Below are positions 33,370-42,625 of a stretch of 64,000 nt of DNA, piece after piece; within the stretch, counting starts at the first letter, position 1, and every line of letters starts with the position of its first letter. The stretch is from assembly GCF_009909145.1 (NCBI RefSeq), contig NZ_JAAAPJ010000003.1:372001-436000 (forward strand), in the 5' to 3' direction. Position numbers and translations under genes: made by a program. This DNA is from Corallococcus silvisoli (lineage in GTDB: Bacteria > Myxococcota > Myxococcia > Myxococcales > Myxococcaceae). A model generated the notes under the pieces. The model saw only the letters and a list, made by a program, of their open reading frames with translations, was not told the origin of the DNA and did no database searches.

Positions 33370-35853
33370 ATGCGAGAGTCTTTGTCCCGGCGTGCGCCGT
33401 CGTCGCGCCCCTTGTCTGCCTTCACCCTGGGCTGTGCCCTGGCGCTCCCCTGGAGCGCCCTGGCCGCCCCGCCAGCCCGGGGAACCCCACCCGCCGCGAA
33501 CGTGAATGTTTCAGGATTGTCACCCGCGCGGCTCGTCGTGGAGAAGGCGCCAGGCCTCGCGGCCGGTGGCAGACAGTCCTCGCTGGTCACCGCGTCTGGC
33601 TTTACCTTCCACCGCACGGAGCGCCCCGTCTCCTCGCTGCGCACCGTCGCCGTGCCGGACCCGGCCGTCCAGCTCCACGTGTGGCGGGAGCAGCAACCGG
33701 ATGGCACGCGCCGCGACTACATGGCCTATACGCGCGGCGGCACGGAGCTGCTCGGGCGCGTGCGTGACACTGAATACATGGTGCGGCTGGAGGACGCCCG
33801 GTTCGACCCGCTCCAGGGAGGACAATCCCTGACAGGCAACCTGCTCGCCGCGGACGCGGACAACACCTTGCACCTGGTGCAGTTCCTGGGCACGCCGCTG
33901 CCCTCGTTCCGCGAGGCCATCGAGCGCGAAGGCGGCAAGGTGTTGCGCTTCCTCACCGACCACACCTTCATCGTGGAGATGGCGGGTGACACGTCCAAGC
34001 GCGTGGCGGAGCTGCCGTACGTGCGGTGGGTGGGCCCCTACCATCCCGAGTACCGGCTGGAGCGCGCCCTGCGGGATGCGCTGCTGGGCCGCTCCGCGCG
34101 GCTGCCGGAGACGCAGCGCTACTCCCTGATGGTCGGGGAGCGGGGCGCCGCGCGGCAGGACGCACTGGCGCGGCGCGTGCGCGCCCTGGGCGGCACGGTG
34201 GACCTGGTGGAGCCGGGCGGCCTGCGCGTCGAGGCGACCCTCACCCAGGAGCAGCTCGCGCGGGTGGTGCGCGCCAACGAGGTGCAGTTCATCGACCGCT
34301 GGGGCGGCCCCGGCGAGGTGGACATGGACATCGTCCGGGAGCTGGGCGGCGCCAACGCCCTCCAGGCGCTCAAGGGCTGGACGGGCCAGGGCGTGCGCGG
34401 CGAGGTCTTCGACACCGAGCTGCGCACCACCCACCAGGAGTGGCCCACGACGCCCATCATCCACAGCACCGGCACGTCGTCCGGGCAGCTCCACGGCACC
34501 AGCTGCTACAGCAACAACTTCGCCCGGGGCGTGGACCCGGCCGCGCGCGGGATGATCCCCAGCGGCCAGGGCATCTTCTTCCTCTACAGCGAGTCCACCC
34601 AGTTCGGCGGCACGAAGTCGCGCTACACCATCAACCAGGAGCTCACCAACGCGGGCGGGCCCTACCGCGCCGTGTTCCAGACCTCCAGCGTGGGCAGCGC
34701 GCTGACGACGTCGTACACGACGCTCTCCGCGGAGGTGGACGACTACCTCTTCCAGTCCCCCATCCTCAGCACCCAATCCCAGAGCAACGCGGGCAGCCGC
34801 CAGTCCCGCCCGCAGGCCTGGGCGAAGAACATCGTCTCCGTGGGCGCCTTCCAGCACCTCAACACCCTGTCGCGCGCGGATGACCGCTGGGGGTCCAGCG
34901 GCAGCATCGGGCCCGCGGCCGACGGCCGCATCAAGCCGGACCTGTCTTTCTTCTACGACTCCATCCACTCCGCGGACGGCTCGGGCGACGCCAGCTACAC
35001 GGAGTTTGGAGGCACCAGCTCCGCCACCCCGCAGACCGCGGGCCACTTCGGACTGCTGTTCCAGATGTGGCACCAGGGCGTGTGGGCCGGGCACGGCGGC
35101 AAGCTGGATGTCTTCACCAGCCGCCCGCAGATGGCCACCGCCAAGGCGCTGATGATCAACCACGCCTGGCGCTACAACTGGCTCGCGGGCGGCGCCAACG
35201 GGGACATCGACCGCTTCAAGCAGGGCTGGGGCACCTCCGACGTGAAGCGCCTGCTGGACCGCGCCCCCGTCACCAGCATCATCGACGAGACGGACGTCGT
35301 GGGCCCGCTGGGCGTCAAGAGCTACAGCGTGAAGGTCGCCACCGGCCAGACGGAGCTGAACGTCACGCTGGCCTACACGGACCCCATGGGCACGGTGGGC
35401 GCCGCCCAGGCGCGCATCAATGACCTGTCCCTGCGGGTGACCGCGCCCAACGGCACCGTGTACTGGGGCAACAACGGCCTGACCGCGGGCAATGTCTCCA
35501 CGCCGGGCGGGACGTCCAACAAGGTCGACACCGTGGAGAACGTCTTCCTCCAGAACCCCGCGGCCGGCCTGTGGAAGGTGGAGGTGCTGGGCGACGAGGT
35601 CATCCAGGACAACCACCTGGAGACGCCCGCGGTGGACGCGGACTTCGGCCTGGTGGTGAACGGCGGCGTCATTCTCGTGGGGGATGTCTCCGGCAATGGC
35701 TGCATCAACGAGGAGGACCTGAACCTCGTCACCGCCGCCTTCGGACAGACCGTGCCCCCCGGCAACCCCGCGTACGACCTGGACGGCAGCGGGCGCATCG
35801 ACATCTTCGACCGCAACATCATCCTCCAGAACTACGGCAAGGGCTGCCCCTAG
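33370..35853 (+). CDS. Secreted S8 (subtilisin-type) protease with dockerin-like tail
   Basis: ATG at 33370 has AAGGA upstream and gives 827 residues with a signal peptide (ALALPWSALA). A long propeptide-like region precedes the catalytic domain. The triad is Asp348 in GEVFDTEL, His375 in QLHGTSC and Ser550 in GGTSSATP. A beta-sandwich P-domain-like region follows (about 640-765). The last 57 residues hold two calcium-loop repeats, GDVSGNGCINEEDLNLV and DLDGSGRIDIFDRNII, a type I dockerin-like pair. The protein is predicted to be exported and to degrade extracellular protein. Dockerin repeats recur in the next gene, 79 bp downstream. Confidence 0.88.
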   Translation: MRESLSRRAPSSRPLSAFTLGCALALPWSALAAPPARGTPPAANVNVSGLSPARLVVEKAPGLAAGGRQSSLVTASGFTFHRTERPVSSLRTVAVPDPAVQLHVWREQQPDGTRRDYMAYTRGGTELLGRVRDTEYMVRLEDARFDPLQGGQSLTGNLLAADADNTLHLVQFLGTPLPSFREAIEREGGKVLRFLTDHTFIVEMAGDTSKRVAELPYVRWVGPYHPEYRLERALRDALLGRSARLPETQRYSLMVGERGAARQDALARRVRALGGTVDLVEPGGLRVEATLTQEQLARVVRANEVQFIDRWGGPGEVDMDIVRELGGANALQALKGWTGQGVRGEVFDTELRTTHQEWPTTPIIHSTGTSSGQLHGTSCYSNNFARGVDPAARGMIPSGQGIFFLYSESTQFGGTKSRYTINQELTNAGGPYRAVFQTSSVGSALTTSYTTLSAEVDDYLFQSPILSTQSQSNAGSRQSRPQAWAKNIVSVGAFQHLNTLSRADDRWGSSGSIGPAADGRIKPDLSFFYDSIHSADGSGDASYTEFGGTSSATPQTAGHFGLLFQMWHQGVWAGHGGKLDVFTSRPQMATAKALMINHAWRYNWLAGGANGDIDRFKQGWGTSDVKRLLDRAPVTSIIDETDVVGPLGVKSYSVKVATGQTELNVTLAYTDPMGTVGAAQARINDLSLRVTAPNGTVYWGNNGLTAGNVSTPGGTSNKVDTVENVFLQNPAAGLWKVEVLGDEVIQDNHLETPAVDADFGLVVNGGVILVGDVSGNGCINEEDLNLVTAAFGQTVPPGNPAYDLDGSGRIDIFDRNIILQNYGKGCP

Positions 35854-35932
35854 TCCCCGGGCGCGTCCCCAGCAGTGTCTTCGCGGTACCGCTGAAGGTT
35901 GTTCATTCCCCTGACTCCCAGGAGGTTGTCTC

Positions 35933-36958
35933 ATGCGCATTGAATCGAAGCGTCGTTTCCTGTCCCAGGCCGCCGTGGCGCTCGCGTGTGTGGGCGGGCT
36001 GTGCTCCAGCGCCGCCCTCGCCGACGAGCACGTCCTCATCCTGCTCGACAGGACGGGCAGCATGGGCGCGACGTCCGTCCCCGGCCTCACCCGCCTGGAG
36101 GTCGCCAAGGCCCGCATCGACGGCTATCTGCAGATCATCCCCAGCGTGACGACGAAGTATGCGTTCTGGACCTTCGACAACACCGGGCCCACGCAGGTCT
36201 TCAACTTCGCCGACAACAAGACCCCGGCGCAGATCAGCGCGGCCGTCAACGCGGTGACGCTGGGCGGGAACACGCCGCTGGCGGGCTCCATCTGCCAGGC
36301 GGTGGACGCGCTCATCAACTACCTGCCCAACCAGCTGCACACCAAGCGCATCTACCTGGTGACGGACGGCGATGAGAACGCCACGCCCAACCTGAACGAG
36401 TGCTACGGCCCCTACAGCGTCGGCGTCTGGCCGTCCCTGGACTCCGGGAGCTGGCAGGCCAAGGTCCGCAACAAGGCGTGCACGGGCAGCGCCAGCTCCG
36501 CGGGCCCCTGCGGCGTCTTCCCCCCTCCGTACCCGGCGGGCCTCACGCTGATCGCCGACATCGACTTCCTCTTCACGGACAACATCCCGTTCCAGGGCGA
36601 CTACGAGGGGCGCGAGCTGGATGACGCGCAGAAGACCGTGGCGGTCCCCTACCGCGCCGCCGCCAGCGCCGTGAGCGAGGTGTCCTTCTTCAACGGACTG
36701 GCCACGGCCACCCATGGTCGCTACCAGAGCATCACCCAGGCGACGCCTTCCTCCCAGGCCACGCCGCTCCCCGGTGACGCGAACCTGGACGGCTGCGTGA
36801 ACGTGGCGGACCGCACGAAGGTGCTGTCCGAGTACGGCCAGAAGGTCAACCCGGCGGGCACGGGCTCTGACTTCAACCGCAACGGCGTCGTCGACACCGG
36901 CGACTACCAGACCGTGCTGAACAACTTCGGCCGCGGCTGCACCACGCTGCGCGAGTAG
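35933..36958 (+). CDS. Secreted VWA-domain protein with dockerin-like tail
   Basis: ATG at 35933 has AGGAGG 7 nt upstream. The 341-residue protein has a signal peptide (cleavage after AALA), then a von Willebrand A domain from residue 31. The metal site DRTGS (39-43) is an Asp-x-Thr-x-Ser variant, and LVTDGDEN supplies the second acidic loop. The C-terminal 55 residues carry two calcium-loop repeats, GDANLDGCVNVADRTKV and DFNRNGVVDTGDYQTV, like the preceding protease. VWA domains mediate metal-dependent adhesion, so it may anchor or bind partners at the cell surface. A large inverted repeat follows at 36978. Confidence 0.85.
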   Translation: MRIESKRRFLSQAAVALACVGGLCSSAALADEHVLILLDRTGSMGATSVPGLTRLEVAKARIDGYLQIIPSVTTKYAFWTFDNTGPTQVFNFADNKTPAQISAAVNAVTLGGNTPLAGSICQAVDALINYLPNQLHTKRIYLVTDGDENATPNLNECYGPYSVGVWPSLDSGSWQAKVRNKACTGSASSAGPCGVFPPPYPAGLTLIADIDFLFTDNIPFQGDYEGRELDDAQKTVAVPYRAAASAVSEVSFFNGLATATHGRYQSITQATPSSQATPLPGDANLDGCVNVADRTKVLSEYGQKVNPAGTGSDFNRNGVVDTGDYQTVLNNFGRGCTTLRE

Positions 36959-36977
36959 CGGTCGTTCGCACCGTGAC

Positions 36978-37009
36978 GCCGGGCGCGGACGCCCCTTTGC
37001 GCGCCCGGC
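36978..37009 (+). terminator. Strong hairpin after the VWA gene
   Basis: GCCGGGCGCG (36978-36987) pairs perfectly with CGCGCCCGGC (37000-37009), a 10-bp stem with a 12-nt loop, 20 bp after the stop codon. There is no clear T-tract. Confidence 0.55.
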
Positions 37010-37126
37010 GGTTCACGCGTCTTCACCTGCCGCCCGCGGAAGGTCCCATCCCGGGACCGGAGCTCCCGCCCGGACGGCATGGCCTCATCGGGACGGGAGC
37101 AGGGCCAACGCCCGGAGGGTGCGTGC

Positions 37127-39577
37127 ATGGTGGCGTCCGCGGGGTCGAGTCTCCGGGTCTTCTTGCTGGCGGTGCTGCTCACAGCGTGCTCGGACGGGAC
37201 CTCTCCAGAGGCGCCTCCAGACGCGGGGCTCCCGGACGCAAGCGTCGGGGACGCCGGCACCGACGATGGCGGCACGCCGCCCCCTGATGGCGGCCCCGGG
37301 GAAGACGCGGGCACGTGCGTCGACGACGACCCTTGCACCGCGGAGCACCGCGACCCGACCGGCCAGTGCGTGTTCCCCCCCGCGCCGGATGGGACGGCCT
37401 GCGACGACCACGACATCTGCACCACGCAGGACCAATGCCTCGGCGGCGTGTGCGGGGGCACCCCCACCACGAGCACCCCGGCGACCCACGGCACGGCGTG
37501 GAGCCATGGGCCGGCCCCGGCGGAGCGCTCCACCACGCCCCTGGAGGGCCTGGCCGAGTTCGTGGCGGACGACCTCATCCTCTTCGGCGACCGGCTGGGC
37601 GGCAGCGGCCTGTCGGTGTCGCTGGTGCGCGTGACGCCGGACGGCCTGCGGCGGCTGGACCAACGGGCCCTGGACATCCGCGTCGACCGCTTCTTCGGCG
37701 CGTCCGACTGGTCCGACCGGCTGCTCACCTTCTTCGTGCCCCTGGGGCCGGACCGCGTCCTCGTCGTCGGGACCCGGCAACGGCTGGAGCTGCTGGGGCT
37801 GGAAGGCGACCGCCTCACGACGCTGGCCCAGCTGCCGCTGCACCCGAGCAGCAACAGCCTCCTGGCGGGCGCTGGCAAGGGCGACCACTTCTGGCTGTGC
37901 AACGGCGCCACGGTGACGGCCTTCCGCATCGACCCCGGCAACGTGCTGGCGCCGGACGACTCGCACAACCTGCAACTGCCCGGCACCTGCAACTCGATGT
38001 CCCTGTCGCCGGATGGCGGCACGCTGTGGGTCGGGACGACGCGGGGGTTGGTGCCGGTGGACGTGTCCAGGCCCGGGGAGCCCGCGCTCAGGCCCACCCT
38101 GCTCGGGACGCTGTCCCTGTTCAATGCACGGGGCGACAGCACGTACGTCGTGGCGCACGAGCTGCTCCGCTACGGGCAGATGGGCCGCATGCTGGTGTAC
38201 CGGCTGGCGGACCTGACCGGCACCACGACCCCCACGCCGGTGAAGTCCTTCCTGCCCGTGGAGGAGATGACCCGCTGGGAGCGTCCCGTGGGCTTCGTCC
38301 TGATCCAGAACGACCTGCTGGTGGAGTGGGTCCGGCTCAACGGCGCCACCCGCTCCTACGTCGTGGAGCGGCACGCGTTGAGCGCCGGAGGCGTGTCGTC
38401 CCCGGTGGCCACCCTGGCCCTTCGCGAGAGCGAGGAGGTGGGGCTGAACATCTCGCCGTTCCTGCTCGCGGGCCGGGGACAGCACGCCGTGCTCCAGCCC
38501 TGGCGGCGCGTGGTGGCGCTGGAGGGCGCGGACGCGCTGGGCTTCCGGACGGGCCTCCATCACGGCTCCTTCGAGCGCGTGCAGGCGGCTCCGGATGGCT
38601 CCGTCCTGGCGGTGGGGCCCTTTGGTTCGCACCGCGTGGACCCACGCGCCCCGGACGGTCCCGCGCTCCTCGCTGGGGGCACCATGCTTCCGGCCGACAC
38701 CCAGCGGCTGCGGGTGGCGCCCGCGCGGCCGGGCGCCCACGTCCGGGAGCTGATCACCCTGCCCGCGGCGGGCGCCAACGTGCACCAGGAGGCAGGCACC
38801 GCGGTGGTGAGCTGCCTGCGGACCTCCGCGGACGGGCTCCTGGAGCCGGACGGCCAGGTGCGCGTCGCCGGAGGGCCGGCCGTGCTGACCTCCGCGAAGG
38901 GGCAGCTCTTCCAGGCCGCGCCCATCACCGGGGGAGGCTTCACGCTGCGGCGCTTCTCGCTGGACCTGGCCTGCGCGGGGCAGGTCCTCGCGCCAGCCTC
39001 CGAGCAGGTCGTCACGGTGGAGCCAGCCTCGTCGCAGACGCGCAAGGGCTACGCGCTCGCGGTGGATGAGGCCCGCGCGGAGCTGCTGCTCGGAGAGATG
39101 CACTATGTCTCGCCGGACAAGCCCTCCCGCATCCCGCTGCTCTGGCGCTCCTGGGCGGACGGCGCCGGGGCCGCCACCGGCGAGCTGTCCGGGAGCACGG
39201 ATCAATTCACGGCCATGGCGCTCGCGGCGGGCCGGGCGCTGGTCATCGAGAACGGCCGGGAGGTCTACGTGCTCGAGCGCGACGGCACCCGCATCGTGAC
39301 CCGGGCCCACGTCAGCCTCGCGGAGCGGGCGGCGCCCGTGGATGTCTCCCGCATCCTCGCCTTCGACGGGGCGGTGGCCTACCTGGCCATCTCCACGGTC
39401 CCGGCCGGGGTGCTCGCGCTGCGCGCGGATGACCTCTCCGAGCTCGGGCGCTACCCGACGCCCAGCCCTGTCCGCTCGCTGGCCTTCTCGGCCCCGTGGC
39501 TCATCCTGGGCATGAACGAGGCGATGATGGTGGCCACCCCCACCTGCCCCGCCGCCCTCGTGCCGCGCGCCCGCTAG
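37127..39577 (+). CDS. Large surface lipoprotein with Asp/Gly-rich linker
   Basis: ATG at 37127 has GGAGG 8 nt upstream. The 816-residue protein has a lipoprotein signal ending LLTAC, an acidic linker (PDAGLPDASVGDAGTDDGG), a short Cys-rich motif (CVDDDPCTAEHRDPTGQC and CTTQDQCLGGVCGG) and a long C-terminal region without recognised domain. Strand-rich sequence in the C-terminal region suggests a beta-propeller. Such proteins are common and uncharacterised in myxobacteria. The next gene, an immunity-like protein, begins 41 bp downstream on the same strand. Confidence 0.8.
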   Translation: MVASAGSSLRVFLLAVLLTACSDGTSPEAPPDAGLPDASVGDAGTDDGGTPPPDGGPGEDAGTCVDDDPCTAEHRDPTGQCVFPPAPDGTACDDHDICTTQDQCLGGVCGGTPTTSTPATHGTAWSHGPAPAERSTTPLEGLAEFVADDLILFGDRLGGSGLSVSLVRVTPDGLRRLDQRALDIRVDRFFGASDWSDRLLTFFVPLGPDRVLVVGTRQRLELLGLEGDRLTTLAQLPLHPSSNSLLAGAGKGDHFWLCNGATVTAFRIDPGNVLAPDDSHNLQLPGTCNSMSLSPDGGTLWVGTTRGLVPVDVSRPGEPALRPTLLGTLSLFNARGDSTYVVAHELLRYGQMGRMLVYRLADLTGTTTPTPVKSFLPVEEMTRWERPVGFVLIQNDLLVEWVRLNGATRSYVVERHALSAGGVSSPVATLALRESEEVGLNISPFLLAGRGQHAVLQPWRRVVALEGADALGFRTGLHHGSFERVQAAPDGSVLAVGPFGSHRVDPRAPDGPALLAGGTMLPADTQRLRVAPARPGAHVRELITLPAAGANVHQEAGTAVVSCLRTSADGLLEPDGQVRVAGGPAVLTSAKGQLFQAAPITGGGFTLRRFSLDLACAGQVLAPASEQVVTVEPASSQTRKGYALAVDEARAELLLGEMHYVSPDKPSRIPLLWRSWADGAGAATGELSGSTDQFTAMALAAGRALVIENGREVYVLERDGTRIVTRAHVSLAERAAPVDVSRILAFDGAVAYLAISTVPAGVLALRADDLSELGRYPTPSPVRSLAFSAPWLILGMNEAMMVATPTCPAALVPRAR

Positions 39578-39618
39578 AGTCCGAAGAGTCCGAGCCAGCC
39601 CCCTGGCGAAGAAGGAAC

Positions 39619-40062
39619 ATGAAGCCCGACACCGCCGACCACAGGGCCCTGGCCCGCTGGGCCGCTGACTGCGCCGAGCACGTGCTCCCACTCTTCGAGC
39701 GGACGTTCCCGGAGGACCACCGCCCGCGGAGGGCCATCGAGGCCGCTCGGGCCTGGGAGCGGGGGGAGCTGGTGATGGGCGAAGCACGCGCCGCCGCCTT
39801 CGCCGCGCATGCCGCCGCCCGCGACGCCAGCGCCCACGCCGCCGCGTGTGCCGCGGCGCGCGCCGCGGGCCACGCCGCCGCCACCGCCCACGTCGCCTCG
39901 CACGCCCCCCACGCCGCCACCTACGCGGCCACCGCCGCGGCCCTCGGCCTGAGCGAAGCCCACGGCGCCGCCGAAGCCACCACCCGGGAGCGGGCCTGGC
40001 AACGCCAGCAGCTCCCGGAGCACCTCCAGTCCGTGGCCCTCCCCATCCGCGGCAACCCCTGA
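39619..40062 (+). CDS. Imm5-like immunity protein
   Basis: ATG at 39619 with AAGGA just upstream gives 147 residues, Ala-rich and helical. RALARWAADCAEHVLPLFE, RRAIEAARAWERGELVMGEARAAAFAAHAAARDA and AGHAAATAHVASHAPHAATYA match the putative immunity protein family (Imm5-like) found beside polymorphic toxins. It is predicted to neutralise a toxin by binding in the cytoplasm. No toxin gene is adjacent; the upstream large lipoprotein has no toxin-like C-terminus that could be recognised, so this looks like an orphan immunity gene. Confidence 0.65.
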   Translation: MKPDTADHRALARWAADCAEHVLPLFERTFPEDHRPRRAIEAARAWERGELVMGEARAAAFAAHAAARDASAHAAACAAARAAGHAAATAHVASHAPHAATYAATAAALGLSEAHGAAEATTRERAWQRQQLPEHLQSVALPIRGNP

Positions 40063-40090
40063 GCCCTCCACGCACGGCCGGGCACCCGCG

Positions 40091-40107
40091 TTGACAACCC
40101 AGGTCAA
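40091..40107. promoter_or_regulatory. Promoter with overlapping TTGAC/GTCAA dyad
   Basis: TTGACA at 40091-40096 is a perfect -35 element; TATTTC at 40113 (16-bp spacing) is the best -10. The -35 is the left arm of a 5-bp inverted repeat TTGAC-N7-GTCAA, a possible operator. The leader is AT-rich and has no Shine-Dalgarno sequence before the ATG at 40128. Confidence 0.45.
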
Positions 40108-40127
40108 ATCAGTATTTCAATTTTAAA

Positions 40128-41006
40128 ATGAAAATCACGAAGACAAGGCTCGGCCTGATGCTGATGGCCACCGTCGCCTGTGGTGGAGAGGTGTCCGACG
40201 CGGACAGCGCCCCGGGGAGCGACGTCGGCTCCACCCGGCAGGCGGCGTTCTCCGGCGTGAACGGCACGGTGTGCGAGGAGAGCCCGTACAACTGCAAGCT
40301 GCGGCCCTCCGGTGGCAACCGCGTGCAGACCAACGATCCGGATGACGACGACTCCTGGGGCATCCAGACGGGAGCGCCCATCCGCGACGGCAACGGCACG
40401 GTGGTGGGCACGTCCACCCGGACCCGCTCCCTCTTCAATTACGGCCAGACGCGCACCTTCGCCGGGGAGTTGCATGCCTTCGCGACGTCGACGTCCAACT
40501 CGAGCGCGGGCTGGCTCCCCATGTCGGCCATCCAGGGCCTCACGTCCTTCGAGGAGAAGGTCGGGCACGTCTCCGCGCTGAGCTCGGGGCTGGCGAAGAT
40601 GGCGTGCTACGCCGTGCGGAACTCGCACGACACGACGCTCGAAGCCAAGAAGGTGGTCTACGACACCACGTCGTCCAACGAGCGGGCGGGCGACTACCTC
40701 CCGCTCGTGAGGGCCAATGGCTTGCGCTCGGCCAACCTCACCTTCAACGTGCCGGGCTTCGGCCTGGGCGGCGTGGCGGTGGATCACTTCCCCGCGGGCA
40801 CGAAGTTCCAGCGGCTGGACGTGCCGACGAACTCCGGCGCGCCCTCCATCGACATTCCGCTCTGGGTGCTGGACAGCGCGGGGCGCTACCGCCAGCAGTC
40901 GGGAACGATGAAGTTCATCTACGGCTACGTCATCGCCGCCACCAGCACCCGCCGCAACGGGTGGATGGCCTACGACGCGCTCGAGGTCAGCTCCGGCTGC
41001 CCCTGA
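40128..41006 (+). CDS. Secreted lipoprotein, unknown function
   Basis: The 292-residue protein has a short lipoprotein-like signal (KTRLGLMLMATVACGG) and a compact mixed-strand body with few Cys (VCEESPYNC, MACYAV, SSGCP). Repeated basic-turn-strand patterns such as GTPxRxGNGTVVG hint at SH3-like or enterotoxin-like modules, but no family was recognised. It begins with an AT-rich start region without ribosome binding site. It is a single gene with a convergent neighbour 40 bp away. Confidence 0.7.
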   Translation: MKITKTRLGLMLMATVACGGEVSDADSAPGSDVGSTRQAAFSGVNGTVCEESPYNCKLRPSGGNRVQTNDPDDDDSWGIQTGAPIRDGNGTVVGTSTRTRSLFNYGQTRTFAGELHAFATSTSNSSAGWLPMSAIQGLTSFEEKVGHVSALSSGLAKMACYAVRNSHDTTLEAKKVVYDTTSSNERAGDYLPLVRANGLRSANLTFNVPGFGLGGVAVDHFPAGTKFQRLDVPTNSGAPSIDIPLWVLDSAGRYRQQSGTMKFIYGYVIAATSTRRNGWMAYDALEVSSGCP

Positions 41007-41046
41007 GCCCGTCAGGGGCACGGCGACGCACGGGAGGCTCGCGCCC

Positions 41047-41691
41047 TCAGCGAGCCTTCGCCTTGGCGAGCGAGTGGACGACGAACTTGGAGTCGACGTA
41101 CTCAATCGTCCCCAGCTTCTTCCCGTAGACGCTCTCCGGCTCCTCGACGCTGGCCGTGATGGTGATGACCCGGCCCTTGCGCGGCAGTTGCAGGGCCAGG
41201 ACGGACCCCGCCCAATCCCTGACGGTCTTCTCCGTCAGGCCCTTCTTGCCCTTCGGGGCGATGAGGCCCGCATCCCGGTAGAGCTGGACGGCCTCCTCGA
41301 GGCCGAGCGGCAAGGCCATGTTGTCGGCCCGCAGGCCCTCCGCATCACACTTGAAGACAGCGATGTGGTCCACGGACGCGCCTGAACCCACCACCACCAG
41401 GTGGTAGCCCGTCGGGTTCTTGAACAAGGCGGCCTCGTAGGTCTCGAAGAACTCGGAGCTCTCCAGGGTCGCATAGCCATTCGGCACGTCGCGAATCTTC
41501 AGGGACTCGGAGATGAACTGCGGGGTGATGGGGTCACCGGACTCCCGCCGCAGCTCCAGCACGCCCCCTTCCTTGTAGCGCTCGAACACGTGGCGGAGCG
41601 CGGTCTCGATGTTGGTGGTGGCGCAGTTGGCATTGCTCGCGGGAGCAGCCGAGGCCAGGGCCAGGATGAGCGAGGCTTTCAAGAGAATCAC
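41047..41691 (-). CDS. Small secreted protein, unknown function
   Basis: GTG at 41691 has AAGGAG 5 nt upstream and gives 214 residues with a signal peptide (ILLKASLILALASAAPASNA). The mature part has no recognised domain and contains a basic helix (IAPKGKKGLTEKTVRDW). An upstream ATG at 41706 would start before the ribosome binding site and is less likely. It is divergent from the tam gene at 41837 across a 145-bp gap, in which no clear promoter was identified. Confidence 0.7.
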   Translation of the reverse strand: MILLKASLILALASAAPASNANCATTNIETALRHVFERYKEGGVLELRRESGDPITPQFISESLKIRDVPNGYATLESSEFFETYEAALFKNPTGYHLVVVGSGASVDHIAVFKCDAEGLRADNMALPLGLEEAVQLYRDAGLIAPKGKKGLTEKTVRDWAGSVLALQLPRKGRVITITASVEEPESVYGKKLGTIEYVDSKFVVHSLAKAKAR

Positions 41692-41836
41692 GGGGGCTCC
41701 TTGCATCGGAGGGGCGGACGACGCACGCACTCTACGCGAAGAAAGCCTCTCTCCCGCCAGCGAGGGGGGCGCCCTGCCTCCGCGGTCCCGGAGGGACCTG
41801 GGCCGGGTGCGGTAGAATCGCCCCCAAGGAGAGCCC

Positions 41837-42607
41837 ATGGACTGGTCCGCGGCGCAGTACACCCGATTCGAAGAGGAGCGCAACCGCCCCATCCGCGACC
41901 TGCTCGCGCGAATTCCCACGGCGAACGTGGAGCGCGCGGCGGACATCGGCTGCGGCCCCGGCAACTCCACGGAGCTGCTTCGCGCCCGCTTCCCCCAGGC
42001 CGCCATCACGGGCATGGACAGCTCCACGGACATGATCGCGGCGGCGCGCAAGCGCCTGCCGGACGTCCGGTTCGACGTCGGCGATATCGCCACCTGGCCA
42101 GACCCCGGCCCCTACGACGTCATCCTGGCCAACGCGGTGCTTCAATGGGTCCCAGACCACTCCACCCTGCTGCCAGCGCTCCTCGGCAAGCTGGCGGCGG
42201 GAGGAAGCCTCGCCGTGCAGATGCCCGACAACCTGGAGGAGCCAGCGCACCGGCTGATGCGGGAGACCGCCAGCGCGGGCCCCTGGGCGGACAGGCTTTC
42301 CAATGCCTCGGCCGCGCGAACGGCGCGGCTGGGCGCCGACAGGTATTTCCAGACGTTGCGCGAGGCCGGCGCCACGGTGGACGTCTGGCGCACGACCTAC
42401 TTCCACCCGCTGGAGGGAGGCGCCGCCGCGGTGGTGGAGTGGTTCAAGGGCTCCGGGCTCCGGCCCTTCCTCGAACCGCTCGACGCCGAGGAGAAGACGG
42501 CCTTCCTCGCCCGCTACCAGACCGAGGTCGCCCGGGCCCACCCCGCCCTGCCTGACGGCACCGTGCTGTTGCCCTTCCCCCGGCTCTTCTTCATCGCGAC
42601 GCGCTAG
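41837..42607 (+). CDS. tam: Trans-aconitate 2-methyltransferase
   Basis: A 256-residue SAM-dependent methyltransferase. The start [22 protein letters not shown] and the core [32 protein letters not shown] and [12 protein letters not shown] are the distinctive Tam pattern. It methylates trans-aconitate, which forms spontaneously from cis-aconitate and inhibits aconitase, and so detoxifies it in the cytoplasm. AAGGAG lies 7 nt before the ATG. A single gene; the region after it contains three palindromes that belong to the next operon. Confidence 0.92.
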   Translation: MDWSAAQYTRFEEERNRPIRDLLARIPTANVERAADIGCGPGNSTELLRARFPQAAITGMDSSTDMIAAARKRLPDVRFDVGDIATWPDPGPYDVILANAVLQWVPDHSTLLPALLGKLAAGGSLAVQMPDNLEEPAHRLMRETASAGPWADRLSNASAARTARLGADRYFQTLREAGATVDVWRTTYFHPLEGGAAAVVEWFKGSGLRPFLEPLDAEEKTAFLARYQTEVARAHPALPDGTVLLPFPRLFFIATR

Positions 42608-42625
42608 CAGGCCGCGCCCCAAAGG

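Noticed and set aside
33520..36117. An 865-codon open frame on the reverse strand
   Set aside because: It is antisense to the S8 protease, whose catalytic motifs and dockerin repeats are unambiguous. The reverse product has no domain.
37085..40075. A 996-codon open frame on the reverse strand
   Set aside because: It lies antisense to the large lipoprotein and immunity genes, is extremely rich in Arg, Gly and His, and has no signal peptide, domain or ribosome binding site. Such frames are a by-product of high GC at third codon positions.
40091..40107. Possible sigma-54 site GGGCACCCGCGTTGA upstream of the lipoprotein
   Set aside because: The -24 part fits, but the invariant GC of the -12 element is GA. 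A sigma-70-like reading with TTGACA is better.
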